From Lysobacterales bacterium (GTDB lineage: Bacteria; Pseudomonadota; Gammaproteobacteria; Xanthomonadales; Ahniellaceae), in the NCBI GenBank assembly GCA_016182785.1, contig JACPFU010000031.1, positions 33,163 to 97,162 on the forward strand: a stretch of 64,000 nt of DNA. The letters run 5' to 3'. Below the pieces are notes generated by a model that was not told the origin of the DNA, did no database searches, and worked only from the letters and a program-made list of their open reading frames with translations. Shown here one piece after another: positions 1 through 9,592 of the stretch. The position numbers and the translations under genes are program-made. The stretch's first letter is position 1. Every line of letters starts with the position of its first letter.

Positions 1-1161
<1,161 letters not shown>

Positions 1162-1167
1162 CGCACT

Positions 1168-1281
1168 CCGCAATGTAGGCGCACCATCCTGTAGGAGGGC
1201 CACTCGTGGCCCGATCCCGCTCCCCGCGTTTCGGGGAGCGGGCACACCGCAATGTAGGAGGGCCACTCGTGGCCCGATCCC
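1168..1281. repeat. REP/BIME-like palindromic repeats between potF and potG
   Basis: Two copies of a 29-base element beginning TGTAGGAGGGCCACTCGTGG occupy 1190-1218 and 1253-1281. The core GGGCCACTCGTGGCCC is a perfect palindrome. A truncated third copy (CCGCAATGTAGG) starts at 1168. Between the full copies lies a perfect 11-bp stem (1216-1226 with 1232-1242, loop CGTTT). The GTAGG head plus palindrome is the usual form of REP elements in Xanthomonadales and Pseudomonas. Lying between a binding-protein gene and its permease genes, it may stabilise or end part of the transcript, as known for malE-malF; that role is inferred. Confidence 0.8.
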
Positions 1282-1306
1282 ATCTTGTGAACCACCTGGA
1301 GCGTTC

Positions 1307-2458
1307 ATGGCCGCCACCGCCTCATCCGTCGCCGCTGCAAATGGCGTCGCCAAGTCCGACGCACCCATCCGCGAGGACTATGTCCGCATCGACGACCTGA
1401 CCAAGGAGTACGACGGCTTCCGCGCCGTCGACGACGTCAGCCTGAGCATCCGCAAGGGCGAGATCTTCGCGCTGCTCGGCGCCTCCGGCTGCGGCAAGTC
1501 GACCTTGCTGCGTTGCCTCGCCGGGTTCGAGAAGCCGACCTACGGCAAGATCGAACTGGACGGCGTCAGCATCGTCGAACAGGCGGCCTACGATCGCCCG
1601 ATCAACATGATGTTCCAGAGCTATGCACTGTTCCCGCACATGACGGTGGAGCAGAACATCGGCTTCGGGCTGAAGATGGCGGGGCTCGCGCGCGATCGCG
1701 TCGCCGCCCGCGTCGAGGAGATGCTCACGCTGGTGCAGATGAACCGCTTCGCCAAGCGCAAGCCGCACCAGCTTTCCGGCGGCCAGCAGCAGCGCGTTGC
1801 GCTGGCACGGTCGCTGGCGCTGAGCCCGAAGCTGCTGCTGCTCGACGAGCCGATGGGCGCGCTCGACAAGAAGCTGCGTTCGCAGATGCAGCTGGAACTG
1901 GTCGGCATCATCGAGCGGCTCGGGGTGACCTGCGTGATGGTGACCCACGACCAGGAGGAGGCGATGACGATGGCGACGCGCATCGCGATCATGGATGCCG
2001 GCAAGATCCGCCAGGTCGGCACGCCGGACGAGATCTACGAACAGCCCGCCTCGCGCTTCGTCGCGCAGTTCATCGGTTCGGTGAACCTGCTCGAAGGCAC
2101 CATCGAGGACGACGAGAAGGACCACGTCACCATCCGCAGCGACGTGCTGGAGCAGCCGATCCACGTCGGCCACGGCGTCACCGGTTTCGAGGGCCAGGCG
2201 GTCGCCTACGCGCTGCGCCCGGAGAAGATCAAGATCGAGAAGGACGAGCCGGCGCAACCGCACAACAAGGTGCGCGGCCTGATCGAGGACATCGCCTATT
2301 TCGGCACGCACTCGGTCTACCACGTGCGCCTGCAGACCGGAAAGAAGCTGCTGGTGCACTTCATGAACGCGAAACGCTGGGCCTCGGAACGCTTCACCTG
2401 GAACGACACGGTGTGGCTGAGCTGGGGCGACAACGCCGGCGTGGTGCTGACGTCATGA
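1307..2458 (+). CDS. potG: Polyamine ABC transporter ATP-binding protein
   Basis: ATPase that powers polyamine uptake through PotH/PotI at the inner membrane. In 383 residues one sees Walker A GASGCGKST (about 58-66), signature LSGGQQQR (156-163), Walker B LLLLDEP (176-182), an H-loop THDQEEA near 213, and a C-terminal TOBE-like regulatory region (about 290-375). Length fits PotG (377 in E. coli). The leader shares the 12-mer AACCACCTGGAG with the potF leader. The stop codon overlaps the potH start (ATGA), so translation is probably coupled. An N-terminal extension of about 25 residues rich in Ala precedes the ABC domain. Confidence 0.92.
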   Translation: MAATASSVAAANGVAKSDAPIREDYVRIDDLTKEYDGFRAVDDVSLSIRKGEIFALLGASGCGKSTLLRCLAGFEKPTYGKIELDGVSIVEQAAYDRPINMMFQSYALFPHMTVEQNIGFGLKMAGLARDRVAARVEEMLTLVQMNRFAKRKPHQLSGGQQQRVALARSLALSPKLLLLDEPMGALDKKLRSQMQLELVGIIERLGVTCVMVTHDQEEAMTMATRIAIMDAGKIRQVGTPDEIYEQPASRFVAQFIGSVNLLEGTIEDDEKDHVTIRSDVLEQPIHVGHGVTGFEGQAVAYALRPEKIKIEKDEPAQPHNKVRGLIEDIAYFGTHSVYHVRLQTGKKLLVHFMNAKRWASERFTWNDTVWLSWGDNAGVVLTS

Positions 2459-3363
2459 TCGCGCGCCTGCGCAAGTACCTGCCGGGCGGGCGCTGGGCGG
2501 TGATCGCGCCGCCGTATTTCTGGATGCTGCTGTTCTTCGCGGTGCCGTTCCTGATCGCGCTCAAGATCTCGTTCTCGAGCATCGTCATCGCGATGCCGCC
2601 GTACACGCCGCTGACCGAATGGGTCGGCGACACGCTGCAGCTCAAGCTCAACCTGAAGAACTACCTGTTCCTGTTGCGCGACCCGCTGTATGTCAACGCG
2701 TACCTGAGTTCGCTGAAGATCGCGCTGATCTCGACGCTGCTGTGCCTGCTGGTGGGCTATCCGATCGCCTACGCGATCGCGCGGCTGCCGGCGGCGTCGC
2801 GCAACACCGCGCTGATGCTGGTGGTGCTGCCGTCCTGGACCTCGTTCCTGATCCGCATCTACGCCTGGATCGGCATCCTGAAGAACAACGGACTGCTCAA
2901 CAACTTTCTGATCTGGCTCGGCGTCATCGACGAGCCGCTGAAGATCCTGCACACGCCGGTGGCGGTGTACATCGGCATCGTCTACGCCTACCTGCCGTTC
3001 ATGATCCTGCCGCTGTACACGAACCTGGTGAAGCACGACCATCGTCTGATCGAGGCCGCCTACGACCTCGGTTGTCGGCCCTGGCAGGCGTTCCTGCGCA
3101 TCACCCTGCCGCTGTCGCGGGCCGGCATCATCGCCGGATCGATGCTGGTGATGATCCCGGCGGTCGGCGAGTTCGTCATTCCCGAACTCATGGGCGGTGC
3201 CGACACGCTGATGATCGGGCGGCAGCTGTGGGTGGAGTTCTTCAACAACCGCGACTGGCCGGTGGCTTCCGCGGTCGCGATCGTGATGCTGGTGCTGCTG
3301 ATCGTGCCGATGATGATCTTCCACCACTACCAGTCGAAGGAACTGGAAGGGCGGCTCGCATGA
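2455..3363 (+). CDS. potH: Polyamine ABC transporter permease
   Basis: Integral membrane permease (302 residues) that forms the polyamine channel together with PotI. It has a basic N-terminus, a first membrane span (about 20-42), a large periplasmic loop, then five further hydrophobic segments. The cytoplasmic EAA loop, EAAYDLGCRPWQAFLRITLP, is the docking site for PotG. The start at 2455 overlaps the potG stop as ATGA; the open frame runs much further upstream but that part is only a shadow of potG. The end overlaps potI in the same way. Confidence 0.92.
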   Translation: MIARLRKYLPGGRWAVIAPPYFWMLLFFAVPFLIALKISFSSIVIAMPPYTPLTEWVGDTLQLKLNLKNYLFLLRDPLYVNAYLSSLKIALISTLLCLLVGYPIAYAIARLPAASRNTALMLVVLPSWTSFLIRIYAWIGILKNNGLLNNFLIWLGVIDEPLKILHTPVAVYIGIVYAYLPFMILPLYTNLVKHDHRLIEAAYDLGCRPWQAFLRITLPLSRAGIIAGSMLVMIPAVGEFVIPELMGGADTLMIGRQLWVEFFNNRDWPVASAVAIVMLVLLIVPMMIFHHYQSKELEGRLA

Positions 3364-4205
3364 ACGCCACCAAGCCCTCGTGGTTCTCGCATTCGGCGCT
3401 GGCGCTCGGCTTCGCGTTCCTGTACCTGCCGATGCTGATCCTGATCATCTACTCGTTCAACGAGTCGCGCCTGGTTACGGTGTGGTCGGGGTTCTCGCTG
3501 AAGTGGTACGGAGAGCTGTTTCGCGACCAGCAGATGATCGACGCGGCCAAGGTCAGCCTGCAGATCGCGTTCATGACCGCGTGCGCCTCGGTGGTGCTCG
3601 GCACCATGGCGGCGATGGTGATGACGCGCTTTCGCCAGTTCCCCGGCAAGGCCATGTTCAGCGCGCTGATGACGGCGCCGCTGGTGATGCCGGAGGTGAT
3701 CACCGGGTTGTCGATCCTGCTGCTGTTCGTGGCGATGGGCCAGACCTTCGGCCTGTTCCAGGAACGCGGCGTGACCACCATCTGGATCGCGCACGTGACC
3801 TTCTGCGTGGCGTTCGTGACGGTGGTGATCTCCTCGCGCATGTCCGAACTCGACCGCTCGCTGGAGGAGGCGGCGATGGACCTCGGCGCCAACCGGGTCA
3901 AGGTGTTCTTCCTGATCACGCTGCCGATCATCGCGCCGGCACTGGCCTCGGGCTGGCTGCTTGCGTTCACGCTGTCGCTCGACGACCTGGTGATCTCGAG
4001 CTTCGTCTCGGGGCCGTCGTCGACCACGCTGCCGATGAAGGTGTTTTCCTCGGTGCGCATGGGCGTGAGCCCGAAGATCAACGCGCTGGCGACGCTGATG
4101 ATCGCGATCGTCAGCATCGCCGCGTTCCTCGGCTGGTGGCTGATGGCGCGCGAGGAGAAGCAGCGCCAGCGCGACATGCAGCTGGCGCTGCAGCAGGGAG
4201 GCTGA
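3360..4205 (+). CDS. potI: Polyamine ABC transporter permease
   Basis: Second inner-membrane permease subunit, 281 residues, the same length as E. coli PotI. Six hydrophobic segments and the EAA motif EAAMDLGANRVKVFFLITLP identify it as a binding-protein-dependent permease. Its start overlaps the potH stop (ATGA). It ends four bases before the dehydrogenase gene, so transport and catabolic genes are probably on one transcript. No internal damage is visible. Confidence 0.92.
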   Translation: MNATKPSWFSHSALALGFAFLYLPMLILIIYSFNESRLVTVWSGFSLKWYGELFRDQQMIDAAKVSLQIAFMTACASVVLGTMAAMVMTRFRQFPGKAMFSALMTAPLVMPEVITGLSILLLFVAMGQTFGLFQERGVTTIWIAHVTFCVAFVTVVISSRMSELDRSLEEAAMDLGANRVKVFFLITLPIIAPALASGWLLAFTLSLDDLVISSFVSGPSSTTLPMKVFSSVRMGVSPKINALATLMIAIVSIAAFLGWWLMAREEKQRQRDMQLALQQGG

Positions 4206-4209
4206 GGCA

Positions 4210-5571
4210 ATGACGATCGAGACCGTGAACCCGTGGAGCGGACGCGTCGAATACCGCTACGCGATGATGGACGGCGCGGCGATCGAGGCGCGCCTCGGCG
4301 CCGCCGCCGCAGCTGCACCGGCCTGGGCAGCGGCGCCGTGGGCCGAGCGTGCCGAGCTGCTGGTCTCGGTGGCCCAAGCGCTGCGCGGTGCGCGCGCGGC
4401 GATCGCCACGGTGATGGCCGCGGAGATGGGCAAGCTGCGGCGCGAGGCGCTGGCCGAGATCGAGAAGTCGGCCGCCGCCTGCGACTACTACGCCGCGCAC
4501 GCGCCGGGCTATCTCGCCGAGCAGGTCATCGCCAGCGAGGCCGCGCGCAGCTATGTGCGCTTTGCGCCGCTCGGTTGCGTGCTCGCGGTGATGCCGTGGA
4601 ATTTCCCGGTGTGGCAGGTGTTCCGCTTCCTCGCGCCGGCGCTGGCCGCGGGCAATGTCGCGTTGCTCAAGCATGCGACCAACGTGCCGCGTTGCGCCGA
4701 CCTGATCGAGCGCGTGCTCGCCGACGCCGGAGCGCCCGCCGGGGTGTTCGGCGTGCTGCACATCGACAACGCGCAGACCGCGATGGTGCTCGGCGATGCG
4801 CGCGTGCACGCGGTGACCCTGACCGGCAGCGAGCGCGCCGGGCGTTCGGTGGCGGCCACTGCCGGCGCCAACCTGAAGAAGTGCGTGCTCGAGCTCGGCG
4901 GCAGCGACCCGTTCGTGGTGCTCGCCGACGCCGATCTGGACGCGGCGCTGCCGGTGGCGATGTCCTCGCGCTTCGGCAATGCTGGGCAGACCTGCATCGC
5001 CGCCAAGCGCTTCATCGTCGTCGACGCGATCGCCGATGCGTTCATCGAACGACTGGTTGCCGGCGCGCGCGCACTCGTGGTCGGTGATCCGAACGACGAC
5101 GCCAGCACGCTGGCGCCGATGGCGCGCGCCGACCTGCGCAGCGAGATCGATCGCCAGGTGCGAGCGAGCATCGCCGCCGGCGCGCGGGCACTGTGTGGCG
5201 CCGAGACGCTGGCGCTGCCGACCGGCTATCCCGGCACCGTGCTCGACCAGGTCGGCCCCGGCATGCCGGCGTATGCCGAGGAGCTGTTCGGCCCGGCGGC
5301 GGCGGTCATCCGCGTGCGCGACGAAGCCGAGGCCGCGCGCGTCGCCAACGACACCCGCTTCGGCCTCGGCGCCAGCGTCTGGACCCGCGACCGCGAGCGC
5401 GGCGAGCACTTCGCGCGCGGCATCGATGCCGGGGCCGTGTTCGTCAACGCCCTCGTCCGCAGCGACGCGCGCCTCCCGTTCGGCGGCACCAAGGCCTCCG
5501 GCTACGGCCGTGAACTCGCCGAACACGGCATCCGCGAGTTCATGAACATCCAGAGCGTGTATGTGGGTTGA
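4210..5571 (+). CDS. sad: NAD(P)-dependent succinate-semialdehyde dehydrogenase, Sad/YneI type
   Basis: Cytoplasmic aldehyde dehydrogenase likely oxidising succinate semialdehyde to succinate, the final step of putrescine/GABA catabolism. The 453-residue length and the motif GNAGQTCIAAKRF match the short Sad (YneI) branch rather than GabD. The catalytic cysteine is C262 and the general base E228 in LELGG; the cofactor-binding region includes MPWNFPVW and TLTGSERAG. An AGGGAGG ribosome-binding site precedes the ATG, and only 4 bases separate it from potI. The link to polyamine uptake supports the substrate, which the sequence alone cannot prove; a broader aminoaldehyde range is possible. Confidence 0.85.
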   Translation: MTIETVNPWSGRVEYRYAMMDGAAIEARLGAAAAAAPAWAAAPWAERAELLVSVAQALRGARAAIATVMAAEMGKLRREALAEIEKSAAACDYYAAHAPGYLAEQVIASEAARSYVRFAPLGCVLAVMPWNFPVWQVFRFLAPALAAGNVALLKHATNVPRCADLIERVLADAGAPAGVFGVLHIDNAQTAMVLGDARVHAVTLTGSERAGRSVAATAGANLKKCVLELGGSDPFVVLADADLDAALPVAMSSRFGNAGQTCIAAKRFIVVDAIADAFIERLVAGARALVVGDPNDDASTLAPMARADLRSEIDRQVRASIAAGARALCGAETLALPTGYPGTVLDQVGPGMPAYAEELFGPAAAVIRVRDEAEAARVANDTRFGLGASVWTRDRERGEHFARGIDAGAVFVNALVRSDARLPFGGTKASGYGRELAEHGIREFMNIQSVYVG

Positions 5572-5615
5572 GGGGTGAGCAGCTGACTGGCTCGCTCCAT
5601 CTGGGTGCAACTGCC

Positions 5616-5631
5616 GGGCCGCCCGTGGCCC
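5616..5631. repeat. Degenerate REP-like palindrome between convergent genes
   Basis: The sequence GGGCCGCCCGTGGCCC agrees at 14 of 16 positions with the REP core found upstream of potG. It lies in the 121-base gap between two convergent genes and can form a 5-bp stem. There is no GTAGG head, so it may be a decayed REP or a simple GC-rich hairpin serving as a weak bidirectional terminator. Confidence 0.35.
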
Positions 5632-5692
5632 TCGCAGGGAAGGACCCGCGGCATCCGAATCACCACGGCAGGCAGCGCGCTCTTGGCGAGGA

Positions 5693-6349
5693 CTACTCGC
5701 GCGCGTAGTGGCCTGCGAAGCTGACGTTGGCGCCGCCGCAGGTGGGGCGCGGTTCGTCGATGTCCAGGGCGTTGCGGGTGAAGCGCAGGGTCAGGACGCA
5801 GGACCACTCGTCGTCGCCGTCGCGGTACTCGACGACGCCGGCACGGAGTTCGTATTCGCCTTCGAGCGATCCGACGTGGACGTTGCCGGAGTCGGCATCT
5901 CCGATCCAGGCGGCCTCGCCGGTGATCGCGATGCGGCCGTCGGCCAGCGCGCGCACGCTGACCGAGGCCGGTGTGCGTTCGCGGTCGAAGGCGGCGTCGC
6001 GGCGCTCGTAGTCGCCACCGATGGCCTCGGCGGAGAGTTCCTGGCCGATGGCATCGGCGAGTTCGGCGATGCGTCCCTGATACGCCTGCGCGATGCAGTC
6101 GTTGTCGACGCAGGCGTTGCGCCGCTTCAGCCACGCGCGCTGCGATTGCCTTGGTTCGGCAGCGCCCGGCGCCGCCAGCGCGCTGGCCTGGCGGTAGGTC
6201 GCGGCGAGGCTTGCGTCGAGTTCGGACAGCTGGGCGTCGGCACAGATCCGCTTCTCGACCTTGGATGCGGCCTTCGAGCAGTCGAAGCTGGCCGCGTGCG
6301 CGTCGAGGCAGGCAATCAGCAGCAGCAAGGCAGGAACTCGTGCGCCCAT
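5693..6349 (-). CDS. Exported protein with LprI/DUF1311-type N-terminal domain
   Basis: Secreted or periplasmic protein of 218 residues. After a signal peptide (about residues 1-19) comes SFDCSKAASKVEKRICADAQ, then LDASLAATYRQA, the cysteine-spaced pattern of the LprI/DUF1311 lysozyme-inhibitor domain. The C-terminal 100 residues form a beta-rich region with a further cysteine pair (WSCVLTL and PTCGG). The start at 6349 is preferred over an upstream in-frame start because it gives a clean signal peptide and sits next to the upstream stop. It is last in a minus-strand operon. Lysozyme inhibition is known for only some family members, so the function is unproven. Confidence 0.75.
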   Translation of the reverse strand: MGARVPALLLLIACLDAHAASFDCSKAASKVEKRICADAQLSELDASLAATYRQASALAAPGAAEPRQSQRAWLKRRNACVDNDCIAQAYQGRIAELADAIGQELSAEAIGGDYERRDAAFDRERTPASVSVRALADGRIAITGEAAWIGDADSGNVHVGSLEGEYELRAGVVEYRDGDDEWSCVLTLRFTRNALDIDEPRPTCGGANVSFAGHYARE

Positions 6350-6350
6350 C

Positions 6351-6593
6351 TCAGGCCTCCGGCGGTGGACGTTGTTCACGGTACGCGATGGCGGCATAGC
6401 CGGCGAGCAGCAGCGGCGTGAGCCAGGGACTGAGGTAGTGCGCCGCCTGCGCCGATACGAGCGCCATGATCAGCGGGGCGATCGACAGCGAGTGCGAGCC
6501 GATTCGGTGCAGGCGTCGGACGAGGTGGTCGATGCCGAGGGTGGCGCAGAACCCGATTGCGAAATGCATCGCGGCGTGGGCGAACGGCGACAC
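6351..6593 (-). CDS. Small hypothetical membrane protein
   Basis: An 80-residue protein with two or three hydrophobic segments (about 10-22, 38-52 and 55-70) and a basic stretch LVRRLHRIG between them, so probably an inner-membrane protein. The start is GTG at 6593, three bases after the upstream stop; an ATG at 6569 is the alternative. It lies between a membrane methyltransferase and an LprI-like exported protein in what looks like one operon. I recognise no family. Confidence 0.6.
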   Translation of the reverse strand: MSPFAHAAMHFAIGFCATLGIDHLVRRLHRIGSHSLSIAPLIMALVSAQAAHYLSPWLTPLLLAGYAAIAYREQRPPPEA

Positions 6594-6596
6594 GGT

Positions 6597-7049
6597 TCAG
6601 ATCCACCGCCGCACGCGGCTGCAGTAGGCGATGAACAGTTCGCCGAACAACCGCGTCAGCGCCGCTTCCTCGGGTGCGATCTGGAAGCGGTTGATCCACA
6701 GCACGAACAGCGGGCACAGCGCGAACGCGAGCAGGTTGCCGAACCACAGCCCGACCGCAACCAGCAACACCAGCATCGCCAGGTACATCGGGTTGCGCGA
6801 GCGCGCGAATACGCCGCTGGTCACCAGGGCGCTGCTGCGTTCCGGATGCAGCGGGTTGACGGTGGTGCGGGCGCGGGCGAATTGCCACGCCGCGAGCGAC
6901 ATCAGCGCGAATGCCGCGACGCCGACCGCGATCGCCAGCACCCGCTGCGCGTCGAACGCGAACGCGCCGACCGGTGCGTAGCGCGCCACCAGCGCCATCG
7001 ACACGGCGATCGCCAGCGCCACGAGCGGGGGCGGAACGCGCGGTTGCAT
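6597..7049 (-). CDS. Isoprenylcysteine carboxyl methyltransferase-family membrane protein
   Basis: A 150-residue integral membrane protein of the ICMT/PEMT superfamily. Diagnostic features are TTVNPLHPERSSALVTSGVF, the SAM-binding-type SRNPMYLAMLVLL and the C-terminal IAPEEAALTRLFGELFIAYC. Four hydrophobic segments are visible. Bacterial members methylate small or lipid substrates that are mostly unknown; nothing here names the substrate. It starts four bases after the acyl-CoA dehydrogenase stop, so it is likely cotranscribed with it. Confidence 0.82.
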   Translation of the reverse strand: MQPRVPPPLVALAIAVSMALVARYAPVGAFAFDAQRVLAIAVGVAAFALMSLAAWQFARARTTVNPLHPERSSALVTSGVFARSRNPMYLAMLVLLVAVGLWFGNLLAFALCPLFVLWINRFQIAPEEAALTRLFGELFIAYCSRVRRWI

Positions 7050-7053
7050 GGCC

Positions 7054-8832
7054 TCAGCCGAACGCCTCGTCGTCCATCGCCATCAGCGTCGCGGCGCCGG
7101 CGCGGATCGCGGCGGCGTGGGTGGCCGCGCGCGGCAGGATGCGGGTGAAGTAGAAGCGCGCGGTATCGAGCTTGTTCTTCAGGAACGCATCGCCCTGCGG
7201 CCGCGCCGCCGCGACCAGGCGCGTGCTGAAGTAGGCGAGCGCGACGTAGCCCGAATAGAACAGGTAGTCGACAGCGGCGGCACCGAGTTCATCGGGATTG
7301 GCCATGCTTGCCTTGCCGACGTGCAGCGTGAGCTCCTGCCACTGCTGCGCCAGTTGCGTCAGTACCGGAATGAACTCGGCGACATCGGCATTGCCGGCGT
7401 TGGCGGCACAGAAATCGGCGACTTCGGTGAGGAACAGCTTGAGGCCGGCACCCTGGCTCTGCAGGGTCTTGCGGCCGAGCAGGTCGAGCGCCTGGATGCC
7501 GGTGGTGCCTTCGTAGATGGTGGTGATGCGCGCATCGCGCGCGAGCTGTTCCATGCCCCACTCGGCGATGTAGCCGTGGCCGCCGTAGATCTGCATCGCG
7601 TGGTAGGTGCATTCGTTCGCGAGCTCGGTCAGCACCGCCTTGACGATCGGCGTCAGGAAACCGAGCAGGTCATCGGCCTGCTTCCTCGCCTCGGCATCGC
7701 TGCCGCGCTCGAACTGGTCGACCAGCAGGATGGCGCGATAGGCGAGTGCGCGCCCGGCCTCGACGAAGGCCTTCTGCGTCAGCAGCATGCGCCGGATGTC
7801 CGGGTGCACGATCAGCGGGTCGGCCGGCTTGTCCGGGCGCTTGGCCCCGGTCAGCGAGCGCGACTGCAGGCGATCGCGCGCGTAGAACAGCGCGTTCTGG
7901 TAGGCGCGCTCCATCAACCCGAGCCCCTGCAGCCCGACCGCGAGGCGGGCGGTGTTCATCATCGTGAACATCGCCATCAGCCCGCGGTTCGGCTGTCCGA
8001 TCAGATAGCCCTCGGCAGCGTCGAAATTCATCACGCAGGTGGCCGAGGCGGTGATGCCCATCTTGTGTTCGATCGAACCGCACGACAGCGAATTGTGTTC
8101 GCCGAGCGTGCCGTCGCGCGCGGTCTTGATCTTGGGCACGATGAACAGCGAGATGCCCTTGGTGCCGGGCGGTGCATCGGGCAGTCGCGCCAGCACCAGG
8201 TGCACGATGTTGTCGGTGAAGTCGTGTTCGCCGGCGGTGATGAAGATCTTGGTGCCGGTGATGCGGTAGGTGTCGTTCGCCGCCGGCTCGGCCTTGGTCT
8301 TGAGCAAGCCGAGGTCGGAGCCGCAGTGCGGTTCGGTCAGGCACATGGTGCCGGTCCAGCGGCCTTCGATGATCGCCTTCAGGAATACCTCGCGCTGCCA
8401 TTCCTCGCCGTGGTGCTTGAGCGCTTCGGTGGCGCCGTGCGAGAGCAGCGGGTAGTTGCCCCAGCTCAGGTTGGCGGAGTCGATCATCTCCTTGACGATG
8501 GCGCCGACGATCTCGGGCAGATGCTGCCCGCCGTAGGCCTCGGGCGCGGTCAGTCCGCTCCAGCCGCCGTCGACGAACTGGCGATAGGCCTCCTTGAACC
8601 CCTTCGGCGTGGTCACCTTGCCGGCCTCGAAGCGGCAGCCTTCGCGGTCGCCGGTCTTGTTCAGCGGCGCGAGGACCTGCTCGTTGAACTTCGCGGCCTC
8701 GTCGAGCACGGCGTCGACGAGTTCGCGGTTCGCGTTCTCGGCCCCGGGCAGGCTGGCGAAGTGCGCTTCGCCGCCGAGCACGTCGTACAGGACATAGCGC
8801 ATTTCACGAAGCGGTGCGGTGTAGCGGCTCAT
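7054..8832 (-). CDS. Acyl-CoA dehydrogenase (about 600-residue bacterial type)
   Basis: FAD-dependent enzyme that introduces the first double bond into acyl-CoA during fatty-acid beta-oxidation. The 592-residue protein starts MSRYTAPLREMRYVLYDVLG, the conserved opening of the FadE-like group with an extra C-terminal domain. The flavin-binding segment CLTEPHCGSDLG and the catalytic-glutamate region YEGTTGIQALDLLGRKTL are intact. It heads a minus-strand run with the methyltransferase, 80-residue and LprI-like genes; the LEA lipoprotein gene lies 36 bases upstream on the same strand. Chain-length preference cannot be told. No electron-transfer flavoprotein or thiolase genes are nearby. Confidence 0.92.
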   Translation of the reverse strand: MSRYTAPLREMRYVLYDVLGGEAHFASLPGAENANRELVDAVLDEAAKFNEQVLAPLNKTGDREGCRFEAGKVTTPKGFKEAYRQFVDGGWSGLTAPEAYGGQHLPEIVGAIVKEMIDSANLSWGNYPLLSHGATEALKHHGEEWQREVFLKAIIEGRWTGTMCLTEPHCGSDLGLLKTKAEPAANDTYRITGTKIFITAGEHDFTDNIVHLVLARLPDAPPGTKGISLFIVPKIKTARDGTLGEHNSLSCGSIEHKMGITASATCVMNFDAAEGYLIGQPNRGLMAMFTMMNTARLAVGLQGLGLMERAYQNALFYARDRLQSRSLTGAKRPDKPADPLIVHPDIRRMLLTQKAFVEAGRALAYRAILLVDQFERGSDAEARKQADDLLGFLTPIVKAVLTELANECTYHAMQIYGGHGYIAEWGMEQLARDARITTIYEGTTGIQALDLLGRKTLQSQGAGLKLFLTEVADFCAANAGNADVAEFIPVLTQLAQQWQELTLHVGKASMANPDELGAAAVDYLFYSGYVALAYFSTRLVAAARPQGDAFLKNKLDTARFYFTRILPRAATHAAAIRAGAATLMAMDDEAFG

Positions 8833-8868
8833 GTCGGTTTCTCCTGCGGTATTCGCTGCGGCAATGGG

Positions 8869-9456
8869 TCAACGGAACTCGCCGGGCTTGCCCGGCACCG
8901 GGCTCAGGCGGCTTTCGAAGAAGATCTCGTATTCGCGCTCGGGCTCGCTGATCTGCACCCTGCCTTGCAGCATGTAGTGCACCGCGGTGTCGTTGTCGTG
9001 CGCCAGCGCGGTCTCGGCTTCGGCGCGGCGGGTGGCATCGATCGGCACCTTCACCATCGTGCCGTCCTGGCTCTGGTACTCGAACTCGCCTTGCAGCACG
9101 CGGTCGGGGGCGCCGCTCGCGCCGGTCGCCGCCGCCAGCGGTTCGGCGGCATCCTTCTCGGCACCGAGGTGCAGCTGCACGACCTCGGCGTTGTGCGCCG
9201 CGACTTCGAGGTTCGGCGTCGCCACCAGTTGCCCGGCCTCGATGCCGGCGATGTGCAGCGCCAGGTCCAGCGACGCGAAGCGCATGGCGATGTCGCTGTG
9301 GTTCTGCAGGCGCAGTTCGATGTCGAAACCGCCGCCCGGTTGCATCGTCAGGCGCTGGATCGAGGCCTGCGGCGGGTTGATGTTGCGCGGCGGTCCGGAA
9401 GCGCAGGATGCGAGCAGCAGGGCGAGGAGCGGGAGGAGGATTCGGGGCGTGCGCAT
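8869..9456 (-). CDS. LEA type 2 / WHy-domain lipoprotein
   Basis: A 195-residue lipoprotein with lipobox LLASC (cysteine 18). Residues 30-160 form a beta-rich region. The pattern FDIELRLQNHSDIAMRFASL followed by DLALHIAGIEAG fits the WHy/LEA14 fold, as in bacterial envelope LEA2 proteins linked to desiccation or stress. Upstream is a 136-base divergent promoter region shared with slyD; downstream the acyl-CoA dehydrogenase gene begins after 36 bases. The role in this organism is unknown. Confidence 0.72.
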   Translation of the reverse strand: MRTPRILLPLLALLLASCASGPPRNINPPQASIQRLTMQPGGGFDIELRLQNHSDIAMRFASLDLALHIAGIEAGQLVATPNLEVAAHNAEVVQLHLGAEKDAAEPLAAATGASGAPDRVLQGEFEYQSQDGTMVKVPIDATRRAEAETALAHDNDTAVHYMLQGRVQISEPEREYEIFFESRLSPVPGKPGEFR

Positions 9457-9546
9457 GGAGGTCCATTCAAACGGCGGTTCGAACGCCGAGTGTAACCGCC
9501 GTGGGCGTCGCGGAGATCAAATTTTCGCTGGCGGTCGCGCGCTCCC

Positions 9547-9578
9547 GGCGCCGGCGCTATCCTCGGCGCCCTTTTTTT
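9547..9578 (+). promoter_or_regulatory. Intrinsic-terminator-like hairpin in the slyD leader
   Basis: A 7-bp stem (GGCGCCG at 9547-9553, CGGCGCC at 9564-9570) is followed by C and seven T residues (9572-9578), 15 bases before the slyD start codon. No gene transcribed in this direction lies upstream, so a terminator here would act on slyD mRNA itself as an attenuator, or on read-through or antisense transcripts. The loop contains TATCCT, which could instead be a -10 element with the T tract at the transcription start. Sequence alone does not decide. Confidence 0.45.
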
Positions 9579-9592
9579 CCACGGAGCCCGCC

